Source: Komagataeibacter swingsii (GTDB lineage: Bacteria; Pseudomonadota; Alphaproteobacteria; Acetobacterales; Acetobacteraceae). From it: 39,837 bases of DNA. The stretch's first letter is position 1; every line of letters starts with the position of its first letter. The DNA lies in contig NZ_NKUB01000022.1 in the NCBI RefSeq assembly GCF_003207895.1, forward strand, positions 1-39,837, written 5' to 3'. Positions 18,234 to 29,855 of the stretch are shown piece after piece. Position numbers and translations under genes: made by a program. The notes under the pieces were generated by a model. That model was given only the letters and a program-made list of their open reading frames with translations. It made no database searches and had not been told where the DNA came from.

Positions 18234-19643
18234 GTGAACAGCCTGTCTCCCCCTTCCGGTGTGGCCCAGCCGCAATCCAGCACATCATCCGCGACAAGGG
18301 GGCTTCATGTCATAACATGGGGCTGCCAGATGAACGTGTATGACAGCGAGCGGATGTCGGACGTGCTGCGCCCGCTGGGCTATCGCGCCGTGGGCACGCC
18401 GGATGACGCGGACATGATCATCCTCAACACCTGCCATATCCGCGACCGCGCGGCGGAAAAGGTGTTTTCCGAACTCGGCCGCCTGCGCAAGGTCAAGGAA
18501 GCCCGCGCCGAACGGGGCGCAGGCACGGTGCTGGCCGTGGCGGGCTGTGTCGCGCAGGCCGAAGGCGGCGAGATCCTGGCGCGCGCGCCGTATGTCGATA
18601 TCGTGCTGGGGCCGCAGACCTATCACCGCCTGCCCGAAATGGTCGCGCGCGCGGCGCGCGCCGCCGGCGCGGTGATCGAGACGGACTTCCCCGTCGAGCA
18701 GAAATTCGACTTCCTGCCCGCCGACCGCGCGGCCCCGGCAGGCGGGGCTGCCTTCCTGACCATCCAGGAAGGGTGCGACAAGTTCTGTTCCTTCTGCGTC
18801 GTGCCCTATACGCGCGGGGCCGAAAGCAGCCGCCCGGCGCAGGCCGTGATCGCGGAAGCGCGGCGACTGGCGGCCGCCGGCGTGCGCGAGATCACCCTGC
18901 TGGGCCAGAACGTCAACGCCTATCATGGCGACGGCCCGGACGGGCGCACATGGGGGCTGGCGCGCCTGGCGCGCGTACTGGCCGATGAGGTGGGGATCGA
19001 GCGCATCCGCTACACCACGTCGCACCCGCGCGACATGGAGGATGACCTGATCGCCGCCCATCGCGACCTGCCGCAGCTCATGCCGTTCCTGCACCTGCCG
19101 GTGCAGTCCGGGTCCGACCGGGTGCTGGCGGCCATGAACCGGGGGCACACGGCCGATGAATACCGCGCGCTGGTGGGCCGCCTGCGCGACGCGCGGCCCG
19201 ACCTTGCGCTGTCATCCGACTTCATCGTGGGCCACCCCGGCGAGACGGATGCCGACTTTGCCGACACGATGCGCCTGATCGGCGATATCGGCTTCGCGCA
19301 GGCCTATTCCTTCAAATACTCGTCGCGCCCCGGCACGCCCGCCGCAGGGGCCGCCATGCACGTGGCCGAGGACGTGAAGGATGCCCGCCTGCAGGAACTT
19401 CAGGCCATGCTGCGCGTACAGCAGGATGCATTCAACGATGCGACGGTGGGCCTGACCACCCCCGTCCTGTTTACCGGGCGCGGGCGCAAGCCGGGGCAGG
19501 TCTCGGGGAAAAGCCCGTGGCTGCAGGCCGTGAACGTGGACGGGCCGGACAGCCTGATCGGGCGCATCGCCAACGTGGATATCCGCCATCGCTACACCAA
19601 CTCGCTCGGCGGTGTCCTGACAGAGGAGACAGACAGGGCTTGA
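18234..19643 (+). CDS. miaB: tRNA-2-methylthio-N6-dimethylallyladenosine synthase
   Basis: A 469-residue methylthiotransferase. The N-terminal UPF0004 domain starts [14 protein letters not shown] and carries further cluster cysteines in LNTCHIRD and VAGCVAQ. The radical-SAM triad is [10 protein letters not shown]-terminal TRAM domain follows ([13 protein letters not shown] to [13 protein letters not shown]). It adds the 2-methylthio group to i6A37 of tRNAs reading UNN codons. The start is a GTG at 18234, with GAGGA ten bases upstream inside the end of the small ORF. Its stop overlaps the phoH start. It begins the miaB-phoH-ybeY-corC unit, a conserved alphaproteobacterial order. Confidence 0.96.
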   Translation: MNSLSPPSGVAQPQSSTSSATRGLHVITWGCQMNVYDSERMSDVLRPLGYRAVGTPDDADMIILNTCHIRDRAAEKVFSELGRLRKVKEARAERGAGTVLAVAGCVAQAEGGEILARAPYVDIVLGPQTYHRLPEMVARAARAAGAVIETDFPVEQKFDFLPADRAAPAGGAAFLTIQEGCDKFCSFCVVPYTRGAESSRPAQAVIAEARRLAAAGVREITLLGQNVNAYHGDGPDGRTWGLARLARVLADEVGIERIRYTTSHPRDMEDDLIAAHRDLPQLMPFLHLPVQSGSDRVLAAMNRGHTADEYRALVGRLRDARPDLALSSDFIVGHPGETDADFADTMRLIGDIGFAQAYSFKYSSRPGTPAAGAAMHVAEDVKDARLQELQAMLRVQQDAFNDATVGLTTPVLFTGRGRKPGQVSGKSPWLQAVNVDGPDSLIGRIANVDIRHRYTNSLGGVLTEETDRA

Positions 19644-20791
19644 GAGAACAGACACAATCCACGCTCCACGCCCCCCGTCGCGGTGGCGGGCGGCGTCCTC
19701 CCCCCCATGGAACGGCTGCGGCGAATGACCGCACCGTAACCCTGCAGTTTGAGGATAACGCGCTTCTGGCGCAGCTTGTGGGGGATCACGACCGTCATCT
19801 CCTGCATCTTGAACGTGGATTTGATGTCCGGCTGGCCTGCCGTGGCAACCGCATCGCCATTACGGGCACGGCCGCGCGGGTGGACCTGGCCCAGGGCACG
19901 CTGACCGAACTGTACCGCCGCGCCCGCGCGGGGCAGGTTGTCGATACCGCAACCGTGGATACCGCCATCCGCATCGCGGCCCATGCCCTGTCCGCCCCAT
20001 CCGCCGCAACAACGGATATGCCCGCCATGACCAATGCCAGCACCCCCGTTGCCCCTGCCCGCCCCTCGCTTGCGGACCTGCCCACCATCATGACCCGCCG
20101 TGGCCCCATCGCCCCGCGTTCCGTGGGACAGGGGCAGTACATGGACATGCTGGCGCGGCAGGAAATGGTGTTCGGCCTTGGCCCCGCCGGCACGGGCAAG
20201 ACCTACCTTGCCGTGGCGCAGGCGGTGGCCATGCTGCAGGCGGGACAGGTGGACCGGATCGTGCTGTCGCGGCCCGCGGTCGAGGCGGGCGAACGGCTGG
20301 GCTTCCTGCCCGGTGACCTGAAGGAAAAGATCGATCCCTACCTGCGCCCGCTCTATGATGCGCTGCATGACATGATGCCGGGCGACCAGGTGATCCGGCG
20401 CATGGGCACGGGCGAGATCGAGGTGGCGCCGCTGGCGTTCATGCGCGGGCGGACGCTGGCGCATTGCTTTGTGATCCTGGACGAGGCGCAGAATACGACC
20501 CCCGCCCAGATGAAGATGTTCCTGACCCGCATGGGGGAAGGCACGCGCATGGTCATTACCGGCGACCTGAGCCAGGTTGACCTGCCGCGTGGCGTGACAT
20601 CCGGCCTGCGGGAGGCGGTCGAGACACTCGACGGCCTGCCCGGGATCGGCATGATGCGATTTGAATCGCGTGACGTGGTGCGCCACCCGCTGGTGGCGCG
20701 TATAGTGGAGGCATACGACCAGCGCGCCGGGGCCAGCAGCCGCCCCCACCGCGCCCGGTCGCAGCAGGAGAACGATGAAACCTCGAAGTAG
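19640..20791 (+). CDS. ybeZ: PhoH-like ATPase (PhoH/YbeZ family)
   Basis: About 383 residues from a TTG at 19640 that overlaps the miaB stop (TTGA), with GAGGAG at 19623-19628 upstream. An N-terminal segment of about 150 residues includes the region [22 protein letters not shown]-like (KH-type fold in the family). The P-loop ATPase core follows: Walker A GPAGTGKT (residues 181-188) and Walker B VILDEAQN (Asp281). The sensor-like [16 protein letters not shown] is also clear. YbeZ works beside the YbeY endoribonuclease, with which it is encoded here, in RNA and ribosome quality control. The exact start is uncertain because no in-frame ATG precedes the conserved region. Confidence 0.92.
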   Translation: MREQTQSTLHAPRRGGGRRPPPHGTAAANDRTVTLQFEDNALLAQLVGDHDRHLLHLERGFDVRLACRGNRIAITGTAARVDLAQGTLTELYRRARAGQVVDTATVDTAIRIAAHALSAPSAATTDMPAMTNASTPVAPARPSLADLPTIMTRRGPIAPRSVGQGQYMDMLARQEMVFGLGPAGTGKTYLAVAQAVAMLQAGQVDRIVLSRPAVEAGERLGFLPGDLKEKIDPYLRPLYDALHDMMPGDQVIRRMGTGEIEVAPLAFMRGRTLAHCFVILDEAQNTTPAQMKMFLTRMGEGTRMVITGDLSQVDLPRGVTSGLREAVETLDGLPGIGMMRFESRDVVRHPLVARIVEAYDQRAGASSRPHRARSQQENDETSK

Positions 20792-21356
20792 CACAGGCCC
20801 CGCCCATTCCGGCGGGGTCGCGGATGCAGCGGGACGGGCTGGCATGCCCGTCCTTCCGGCCGGAATGGACGGCCCCGACATAACCGTGGCGGACCGGCGC
20901 TGGAACCGCGCCGTCCCCCGCCCGGCGCGGGTGGTGGCGCGCGCCGTGCAGGCCGCGCTGCAGGCCACGGGACGCCATGGGCCGGTGACGGTCGTACTGG
21001 CCGATGACCGCACGGTGGCCCGGATGAACTGGCGCCATCGCGGCCGCAACAAGCCCACCAATGTCCTGACATTCGAATACGCCCCGGCCCATGCGGGCGG
21101 CGGCATATGGGGCGGTGACATCATCATCGCGTTCGGGACGGTGGCGCGCGAGGCCCGCGCGGCGGGCCGCACGATGGCCGCCCACCTCGCCCACCTCGTC
21201 ATCCACGGCGTCCTGCACCTGGCCGGGCATGACCACCATCACCCCGGCGAGGCGCGGGAGATGGAGATGCTCGAAGCCCGCACCCTGTCCGGGCTTGGCA
21301 TCGCCAATCCGTGGAAACCCGGCCGCATGGCCACCACGCGGGGGGCACGGTCATGA
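20775..21356 (+). CDS. ybeY: Endoribonuclease YbeY (rRNA maturation factor)
   Basis: A 193-residue protein whose ATG at 20775 lies inside the end of phoH (17-base overlap). It has a clear CAGGAG at 20765-20770. The zinc motif is HGVLHLAGHDHHHPGEA, matching the family HGxLHLxGxDH pattern. NKPTNVLTFEY and LGGDI-like GGDIIIAFGTV are the other conserved stretches. YbeY acts in 16S rRNA 3'-end maturation and 70S ribosome quality control. The N-terminal 30 residues before the conserved core and a short basic C-terminal tail are extra compared with compact homologues. The stop overlaps the corC ATG. Confidence 0.94.
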   Translation: MKPRSSTGPAHSGGVADAAGRAGMPVLPAGMDGPDITVADRRWNRAVPRPARVVARAVQAALQATGRHGPVTVVLADDRTVARMNWRHRGRNKPTNVLTFEYAPAHAGGGIWGGDIIIAFGTVAREARAAGRTMAAHLAHLVIHGVLHLAGHDHHHPGEAREMEMLEARTLSGLGIANPWKPGRMATTRGARS

Positions 21357-22267
21357 GCCGGAACGGCAATGACGCGGGCGCGGAACCTCCGTCCGGGTCG
21401 CGCGGCAAGGGATTCCTGTCGCTGTTCAGCCGCAGGCGCGGCGAACAGGGACTGCGCCATTCCATTGCCGCGCTGGTCAAGGAAGCCGATGACGCGGCGG
21501 GGGACGAGGCCGATCCCCGGTCGTCCGAACTGGACCGGCAGGAACGCGCCCTGCTGGCCAACGTACTGCGCCTGCGCGGGATCACGGCCGATGACGTGAT
21601 GATCCCGCGCGCCGATATCGTGGCCATGCCCGTCGATATCAGCCTGGATGAGGCCCTGGCCATGATGCGGCGGGAAAACCATTCCCGCATGCCGGTCTAT
21701 CGCGGCCAGCTGGATGACATCGTGGGCATGATCCATGTGAAGGACCTGATCGCCTATGTCGGCACGTCCGAAGCCTTTCGCATGGAACCCCTGCTGCGCC
21801 AGCCGCTTATGGTCGCACCCCAGCTGCCGGTGCTGGACCTGCTGCTGCAGATGCGCGTCCGCCATGTCCACCTGGCGCTGGTGATTGACGAATATGGCGG
21901 CATTGACGGCCTGGTCACCATCGAGGACCTGATCGAGACGATCGTGGGCGACATTTCGGACGAACATGACGAACCCGCGGCCAACATGATACGCGAGCGG
22001 CCGGACGGCACGCTGGAAGTGGACGCCCGCACCCCGGTCGCCACGTTTGAGGAAAAGGTCGGCCCGATCCTGACGCGCGAGGAACGCGAGGCCGAGATCG
22101 AGACCGTGGGCGGGCTGGTCTTCCGCCTGGCCGGTCACGTCCCGACGCGCGGCGAAGTCGTAACCCACGAAAGCGGCATGGTTTTCCGCATCCTTGACGC
22201 GGATGCCCGCCATATCCGCCATGTGCGCGTGCGCCTGCCCCCGCGTGAGCCGCCGCCCGCCGCCTGA
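21353..22267 (+). CDS. corC: CorC/HlyC family CBS-domain transporter-associated protein
   Basis: A 304-residue soluble protein starting at an ATG that overlaps the ybeY stop (ATGA). It contains [20 protein letters not shown], the entry to a tandem CBS-domain pair (about residues 75-205). The CBS residues [23 protein letters not shown] are followed by [19 protein letters not shown], then a C-terminal CorC_HlyC domain ([18 protein letters not shown]). CorC-type proteins were linked to magnesium and cobalt efflux; the family role remains partly open. In many alphaproteobacteria the apolipoprotein N-acyltransferase lnt follows. Here a DsbA-like gene follows instead, after a hairpin. Confidence 0.92.
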   Translation: MSRNGNDAGAEPPSGSRGKGFLSLFSRRRGEQGLRHSIAALVKEADDAAGDEADPRSSELDRQERALLANVLRLRGITADDVMIPRADIVAMPVDISLDEALAMMRRENHSRMPVYRGQLDDIVGMIHVKDLIAYVGTSEAFRMEPLLRQPLMVAPQLPVLDLLLQMRVRHVHLALVIDEYGGIDGLVTIEDLIETIVGDISDEHDEPAANMIRERPDGTLEVDARTPVATFEEKVGPILTREEREAEIETVGGLVFRLAGHVPTRGEVVTHESGMVFRILDADARHIRHVRVRLPPREPPPAA

Positions 22268-22274
22268 ACATGGC

Positions 22275-22301
22275 GGCACGCCCGCGCCATGCGGGCGTGC
22301 C
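22275..22301 (+). terminator. GC-rich hairpin after corC
   Basis: GGCACGCCCGC (22275-22285) pairs perfectly with GCGGGCGTGCC (22291-22301) around a five-base loop. No T tract follows, so it may be an inefficient terminator or a 3'-end stabiliser for the miaB-corC transcript. Confidence 0.5.
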
Positions 22302-22401
22302 ATGGCGCGCGGAATGGATTTACGCGCGCGCGTCGCCTCTTTACACTCGCCGCGCCGGGGTTTTATCCCCCATCCAGTCCCACACCGGAGAGTGACCCGT
22401 G

Positions 22402-23025
22402 ATGCCCATCAAACGCCGCACCCTGCTTGCCCTTGCCCCCGCGCTGATCACCGGCGGTGGCCTGCTGTCCGGCAGGGCCATGGCGCAGGACGCCGACCCG
22501 CGCCTGTCCATCCGCGCGGTGGGCAACCCGCAGGCCAAAGTGCATGTGGAGGAATGGTTTTCGCTGACCTGCACGCATTGCGCGCGCTTCGCCGCCGAAG
22601 TGTTCCCCGAAATCCGCAGCAAGCTGATCGACACGGGCAAGGTATATTACATTTTCCGTGATTTCCCGCTGGACCAGGTGGCGCTGACCGCATCCATGGT
22701 CGCCCGCGCCCTGCCGCCCGAACGCTATGAACCCTTCGTGCTGGCCCTGCTGTCCAGCCAGGACCGCTGGGCGTTCGGCAAGGACGTGAACCCCGAGGAA
22801 CAGATCCAGAAAATGGCGGCCCTTGCCGGCATGTCGGCCGACACGTTCCAGCAGACCGTCCACGACGACAAGCTGCGCCACACCATCATGGATGAGGAAG
22901 ACCGCGCGCAGGCGCAGTACAAGATCGACGGCACCCCCACCTTCCGCTTCAACGACAGGGAGCAGGTGGCACAGGAACTGAATTACGAGGAGTTCGCCAA
23001 GAAGGTCGAAGCGGCGGCGCAGTGA
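22402..23025 (+). CDS. DsbA-family periplasmic thiol oxidoreductase
   Basis: About 207 residues. A signal peptide (PIKRRTLLALAPALITGGG, cleavage near AMAQD) begins with an RR pair, so Sec or Tat export cannot be distinguished. The thioredoxin-fold active site is CTHC (residues 57-60), followed by FAAEVFPEI. A cis-proline lies in the late DGTPTFRF. Family members introduce or isomerise disulfides in exported proteins. GGAGAG at 22387-22392 precedes both a GTG at 22399 and the ATG at 22402; I prefer the ATG. No DsbB partner is encoded nearby. The smc gene starts 17 bases downstream, so the two may be co-transcribed. Confidence 0.9.
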   Translation: MPIKRRTLLALAPALITGGGLLSGRAMAQDADPRLSIRAVGNPQAKVHVEEWFSLTCTHCARFAAEVFPEIRSKLIDTGKVYYIFRDFPLDQVALTASMVARALPPERYEPFVLALLSSQDRWAFGKDVNPEEQIQKMAALAGMSADTFQQTVHDDKLRHTIMDEEDRAQAQYKIDGTPTFRFNDREQVAQELNYEEFAKKVEAAAQ

Positions 23026-23041
23026 CCGGAGCCTTCCCGTC

Positions 23042-26000
23042 ATGACCGCCCGTTTCGTCCGGCTGCGCATCGCAGGGTTCAAAAGCTTCGCCGACCCGGT
23101 TTCCGTCGATATCCTGCCGGGGCTTACGGGCATTGTCGGGCCGAATGGCTGCGGCAAGTCCAACGTGGTCGAGGCCCTGCGCTGGGTCATGGGCGAAACC
23201 AACGCCCGTTCGCTGCGCGGCGGGGAAATGGACGACCTGATCTTCGCCGGGACCACCGCGCGCGCTGCGCGCAACATGGCGGACGTCACCCTGACGCTGG
23301 AAGGGGCGGCCGAAGTCGCCCCCGCTCCCTTTACGGGGCAGGACGAACTGCAGGTATGCCGGCGCGCGGAGCGGGGGGCAGGCAGCGGCTACCGCATCAA
23401 TGGCCGCACCACGCGCGGGCGCGACGTGCAGACGCTGTTTGCCGACCTGGCATCGGGCGCGCGGTCATCGGCCATGGTCAGCCAGGGCCGCGTCTCCGCA
23501 CTGGTCAACGCCCGGCCCGAGGAACGCCGCACCATCCTGGAGGAAGCCGCGGGCATTACCGGCCTGCATGGCCGCCGGCATGAAGCCGAGTTGAAACTGC
23601 GCGCGACCGAAGCCAACCTGGCCCGCGCCGAAGACCTGCGCATCCAGCTTGAAGCCCGGCTGGGCGATTTGCAGGAACAGTCCGAACAGGCGGGCCAGTA
23701 CCGTGAACTGTCACAGGGGCTGCGGGAAGCGGAAATCGCCCTGCTCGCGCTGCTGCACGCACGTGCGCACAAGGCCGTGGCCGATGGCGAAACCGCCCTG
23801 CACGCGGCAAGGCGCGACCTGAAGGCTGCGGAAGACGTAGCCGAAAGCGCCGTGATCGCGGATTACGAAGTCGCCCGGACCCTGCCCGCATTGCGCGAGG
23901 AACTGGACACGCGCCGCACCGAACTGGAACGGTTCAAGGTACGTGCCGAAACCATTGCCGATGAACTGGCCCGCGCCGAAGCCGCGCTGGAGGCCGCCCG
24001 CACGCGGCTGACCGAATGCGAAACCGTGCATGCGGCGGCCGTTGCCCGGCGGGACGACGCCACCGTCATGCGCGACCGGCTTGTGGCCGAACGCGCGCAG
24101 GTGGAAGAACGCCTGTCCGCCCTGCCCGCATTGCGTGAAGCCGCACAGGCCGAACGCGCCGCACTGGCGCAGGCCATGACGGACATGGCCAAGCGCGTGG
24201 AACAGGCCACCACGACCCTGCGCGAAGCCCAGCTCCAGACCACGCAGGCGCGTGAGGTGCTGGACACGGCCACTGCGGCACATGAACGCCTTATGGCCCA
24301 GCGGGCGGAACTGGCCACCGAGATCGCGGGCCTTGAAGCCGCCATGCCGACCGAAGCCGCGATTGCCGAACATGATGCGCGGATCACCGAAGCCGAACAG
24401 TCCGCGAGCGAGGCACTGGCCACGCGCGAAGCCGCGACCCACGCCCATTCGCAAGCCGTGCTGCAGGCCGGCCTGGCCCGCAATGCCGCCACCGAAAGCC
24501 GCCGGTTGCATGAACAGGCGACGCATGATGCCAATGCGGTGCGCGACCGGCTGGATGCACTGGAACGCAATATCGCCAGCGTGCGCGCCCATGTGGAAAA
24601 GGCCCGCGCCAGCCTTGTGCCCGAAACCGAACGCCAGCGCCTGACGCAGGTGGCAGGCGGGGCGGAGGCGGCACTGGCCGCCATCCGCGCGGAACTGGAT
24701 GCTGCTGAAGATGCCCGCGCGCAGGCGACGCAGGCCGAAATACAGGCCAATGCCCGCCTGAAGGACGCCCGCGCCACCCGCCACAGCTCGGAAGAAGCCC
24801 TGCGGGGGGCACAGGCGGCACGGCAGCGCGCGCAGGGCGAGGTGGACACGCTGGCCGCCAGCATGGAGCGCCTGCGCGCGCAGGCGGTGCCGGATGCGGA
24901 GCTGCACGCCCTTGTCAGCAGGCGTGAAGCCGCCGAGGCCGCGCTGGAGGCCGCACGGCAGCACATGGTGGCAACCGAAACCGCCGCTGTCGCCGCCACG
25001 CGCGCGGATGAAGCCGGTGCGGGCCGCCTGTCACAGGCCCGCGCCGCCCTGTCGGGGCTGGAAGCGGAAGCCGACGGCCTTGCCCGCGCATTACACAGCG
25101 ACAGCGATACGGGCCACGCCCCCGAATCCGGTGCGACCCTGGCGGAAAGCCTGCATGTCCCCGCCGGGCTGGAAACCGCGCTGGCCGTTGTCCTGTCGGA
25201 TGGGCTGAACGCCACGCTGAAGGGCAGGGCACCGCGCGAATGGCACGACCTGCCCGCGACCACGCCCGCCCCCTTCCCCGCCACCGATATCCAGCCGCTC
25301 TCCACCCTGCTGGACGCGCCGCCCGCCCTGTCCCGCGCGCTGGGGGCCGCGGGGCTGCTGCCCGATGGCATGGATGGGGCGGCCTTGCAGGCGGCCCTTG
25401 CGCCGGGGCAATGCCTTGTCACGCGCGATGGTGCGCTGTGGCGATGGGATGGCTATGCACAGGCCCCCAACCTGCCCGGACGCGCGGCCCTGCGGCTGAA
25501 GCAGCTTGGCCGCCTGCGGACACTGCGCACGGAACTGGAACAGGCCCGCGCCGGAATCCCGGCGCTGGGACAGGCCGCCAGCACCGCCGCCAGCGCCCGC
25601 GAACAGGCGGCACGGGAACTTGAGGCCGCGCGAACAGCCCGCGCCAGCGCCGAAAACGCGCTGGGCGCCTGCCGCACGCTTGAAGCCGACCTGTCACGGC
25701 GGCACGCCACCATCACCGCCCAGATCGACACGCTGGCCATGCAGCAGGACACGGCCGCCGCCGCCCTGAAGGAAGCGCAGGCCGCCTGCGAGCGCGCGCA
25801 GGCACAGGCTGACAGCCTGCCGGATATGGCCCGGCTGGAACAGGCGCAGAAGGCCGCCAGCACACAGGCGGCACAGGCGCAGGCCCATGAAAGCGGGCTG
25901 CGCGCCACCCGCCAGCAGGCCGAAACGAAGCTGGAACAGGCCCGTCAGGCCATGCAGGCCACCATGTCCAGCCATGGCGAGGCCGAAACCCGCCTGCAGG

Positions 26001-27580
26001 CCATGCAGCCCGAACTGGCGCGGCTGGAAACCGACCGCGACGCGCTGGCGGCCGAACTGGCCACACGGCGCGAGCACCTGGCCGCCCTGCCCGCCCCCGA
26101 CATTACCGACGCGGCCGCACGGCAGGCCACGACCGCCGCCAGTGACGCGGAACAGGCCCTGAAACAGGCACGTGACGCGGTGGAGGCCACGACCGCGCAA
26201 CTGGAACACGCCCGCACGACCCGCGCGGGGCTGGAACAGGCCATGCGCGACACCGGCGCACGGCTGGAAGCCCGCCGGGCACGGATGGCGGACCTGTCCC
26301 TTGCGGTGGCGCAGGCGGATGAAGCGGTGGGAAATGCGCGGGAACGGCTGGCCGCCCTGCCCGACATTGCCGGGCTGGACCACGCGCTGGGCGCACTGCG
26401 CGCGCGCGATGAGGCCCTGCGCGCGCAGGAGCATGAACGCCGCGACGCCGTGGCGCAGCTACAGGCGGAAGAAACCGCCCTGCGCCAGCGTTTTGACGCG
26501 TCGCTACAGGAACTGGTGCAATGGACCGACCGCGTTGAAGCCGCGGCACTGGAGGCCGAAGCCGCCCAGGCCCGGCTGGACAACGCGCGCGCCGAACATG
26601 AACGCCTGGCCCCCGAACCCGTGGCGGTGCGTGCGCGGCGGGATGCCGTCACGACCGAACTGGAACAGTATGCCGCCAGCCATGACGTGGCGGCGACGGC
26701 CCTGCAGCAGGCGCAGGACCGCCAGGGCGAACTGCAGGCCGGCCGCCGCACGGCGGAAGAGGTCCTGACCGCTGCGCGGGAGGAACTGGTCCGCGCCGAA
26801 GGCAGGCGGGAACAGGCGCAGGTGTTGCTGGCGCAGTTGCAGGCGGAATCGCAGCCGCCAGCGGGTGTGGTCCCGGCCGACCTGAGCGCGAATGCCGAAA
26901 CCGGCCTGCGCCGCAAGCTCGCCCGCCTGACCCGACAGCGTGACGAGCTTGGCCCCGTCAACCTGCGTGCCGAAATCGAGGCGCAGGACGCATCGGGCAA
27001 GATCGACACCATCCTGCACGAACGCGACGAACTGCAATCCGCCATCGCCCGCCTGCGCGGCATGATCGGCCAGTTGAACCGCGAGGGGCGCGAGCGGCTG
27101 ATGGCCGTGTTTTCCCAGATCGACCAGCATTTCCAGTCGCTGTTCGCGCGCATGTTCAATGGCGGGCGGGCGCATCTGGGCATGGTGGGCAATGATGACC
27201 CGCTGCAGGCGGGGCTGGAAATCTATGCCCAGCCGCCGGGCAAGAAGCTGGCGACGCTGTCGCTGCTGTCGGGCGGGGAACAGGCGCTGACGGCGCTGTC
27301 GCTGATTTTCGCGGTCTTCCGCTGCAATCCGGCACCCATCTGCGTGCTGGATGAGGTCGACGCCCCGCTGGATGATGCCAATGTGGGCCGTTTCTGCGCC
27401 CTGCTGGGCGACATGGTGGCCGAAGCGGGCACGCGCTTCCTTGTCGTGACCCACCACCAGCTGACCATGGCGCATATGGATCGCCTGTATGGCGTGACGA
27501 TGCAGGAACGCGGGGTCAGCCGCGTGCTGTCAGTCGACCTGGAACGCGCCACCGAAATGGTGGATACGTCCACCACGTAA
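23042..27580 (+). CDS. smc: Chromosome partition/condensation protein SMC
   Basis: A 1512-residue ATPase that compacts and segregates chromosomes, normally with ScpA and ScpB. The N-terminal head has IAGFKSFADP and Walker A GPNGCGKS (residues 33-40). The C-terminal head has the ABC signature LSGGEQ (about 1409-1414) and Walker B CVLDEVDAPLDD (Asp1437). Between them lie two very long alanine-, glutamate- and arginine-rich coiled coils around a hinge at about 690-810. Ordinary bacterial SMC proteins have about 1150-1200 residues, so the arms here are markedly longer. Frame and codon use are continuous, with no sign of fusion. A hairpin repeat follows the stop. Confidence 0.95.
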   Translation: MTARFVRLRIAGFKSFADPVSVDILPGLTGIVGPNGCGKSNVVEALRWVMGETNARSLRGGEMDDLIFAGTTARAARNMADVTLTLEGAAEVAPAPFTGQDELQVCRRAERGAGSGYRINGRTTRGRDVQTLFADLASGARSSAMVSQGRVSALVNARPEERRTILEEAAGITGLHGRRHEAELKLRATEANLARAEDLRIQLEARLGDLQEQSEQAGQYRELSQGLREAEIALLALLHARAHKAVADGETALHAARRDLKAAEDVAESAVIADYEVARTLPALREELDTRRTELERFKVRAETIADELARAEAALEAARTRLTECETVHAAAVARRDDATVMRDRLVAERAQVEERLSALPALREAAQAERAALAQAMTDMAKRVEQATTTLREAQLQTTQAREVLDTATAAHERLMAQRAELATEIAGLEAAMPTEAAIAEHDARITEAEQSASEALATREAATHAHSQAVLQAGLARNAATESRRLHEQATHDANAVRDRLDALERNIASVRAHVEKARASLVPETERQRLTQVAGGAEAALAAIRAELDAAEDARAQATQAEIQANARLKDARATRHSSEEALRGAQAARQRAQGEVDTLAASMERLRAQAVPDAELHALVSRREAAEAALEAARQHMVATETAAVAATRADEAGAGRLSQARAALSGLEAEADGLARALHSDSDTGHAPESGATLAESLHVPAGLETALAVVLSDGLNATLKGRAPREWHDLPATTPAPFPATDIQPLSTLLDAPPALSRALGAAGLLPDGMDGAALQAALAPGQCLVTRDGALWRWDGYAQAPNLPGRAALRLKQLGRLRTLRTELEQARAGIPALGQAASTAASAREQAARELEAARTARASAENALGACRTLEADLSRRHATITAQIDTLAMQQDTAAAALKEAQAACERAQAQADSLPDMARLEQAQKAASTQAAQAQAHESGLRATRQQAETKLEQARQAMQATMSSHGEAETRLQAMQPELARLETDRDALAAELATRREHLAALPAPDITDAAARQATTAASDAEQALKQARDAVEATTAQLEHARTTRAGLEQAMRDTGARLEARRARMADLSLAVAQADEAVGNARERLAALPDIAGLDHALGALRARDEALRAQEHERRDAVAQLQAEETALRQRFDASLQELVQWTDRVEAAALEAEAAQARLDNARAEHERLAPEPVAVRARRDAVTTELEQYAASHDVAATALQQAQDRQGELQAGRRTAEEVLTAAREELVRAEGRREQAQVLLAQLQAESQPPAGVVPADLSANAETGLRRKLARLTRQRDELGPVNLRAEIEAQDASGKIDTILHERDELQSAIARLRGMIGQLNREGRERLMAVFSQIDQHFQSLFARMFNGGRAHLGMVGNDDPLQAGLEIYAQPPGKKLATLSLLSGGEQALTALSLIFAVFRCNPAPICVLDEVDAPLDDANVGRFCALLGDMVAEAGTRFLVVTHHQLTMAHMDRLYGVTMQERGVSRVLSVDLERATEMVDTSTT

Positions 27581-27599
27581 GATGCTGTTATTAAAAAAC

Positions 27600-27676
27600 A
27601 AAAGTTTCCGGGTGCCGCCTTTTTCCAAAAAAGCGGCGTTCCCTGAAGCTTTTTGAAAAAAGCGTCACCAAAAACT
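27600..27676 (+). repeat. A/T-tract hairpin repeat, copy 3
   Basis: This aligns with copy 2 almost throughout: AAAAGTTTCCGGGTGCCGCC, T and A tracts, a CTGAAGCTTTTT arm and the closing GTCACCAAAAACT. It begins 20 bases after the smc stop, in the gap between convergent smc and aarC. Two hairpins with T runs make it a likely part of a bidirectional termination zone. Confidence 0.88.
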
Positions 27677-27686
27677 GCTGACTTTT

Positions 27687-27725
27687 AAGGGGCCTGCGGG
27701 AACCATTCTCCCCCAGGCCCCTTTT
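27687..27725 (+). terminator. Rho-independent terminator between smc and aarC
   Basis: AAGGGGCCTG (27687-27696) pairs perfectly with CAGGCCCCTT (27714-27723), with an inner GGG/CCC pairing, and a TTTT run follows. It lies between two convergent genes and should stop transcripts from smc. The A-rich 5' side gives it some T-tail on the other strand too. Confidence 0.75.
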
Positions 27726-27820
27726 ACAGGCATGGCATGCCTGCATGGGAAAGGGGCGGTCATCATCCGCCACCTTCCCTGCGGGCATCGTGTCGCCATG
27801 CGGAAACAGGACTTTGGTAA

Positions 27821-29855
<2,035 letters not shown>

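Noticed and set aside
19592-21202. A 536-codon minus-strand frame opposite phoH and ybeY
   Set aside because: It is antisense to two genes with intact motifs and has no recognisable protein features.
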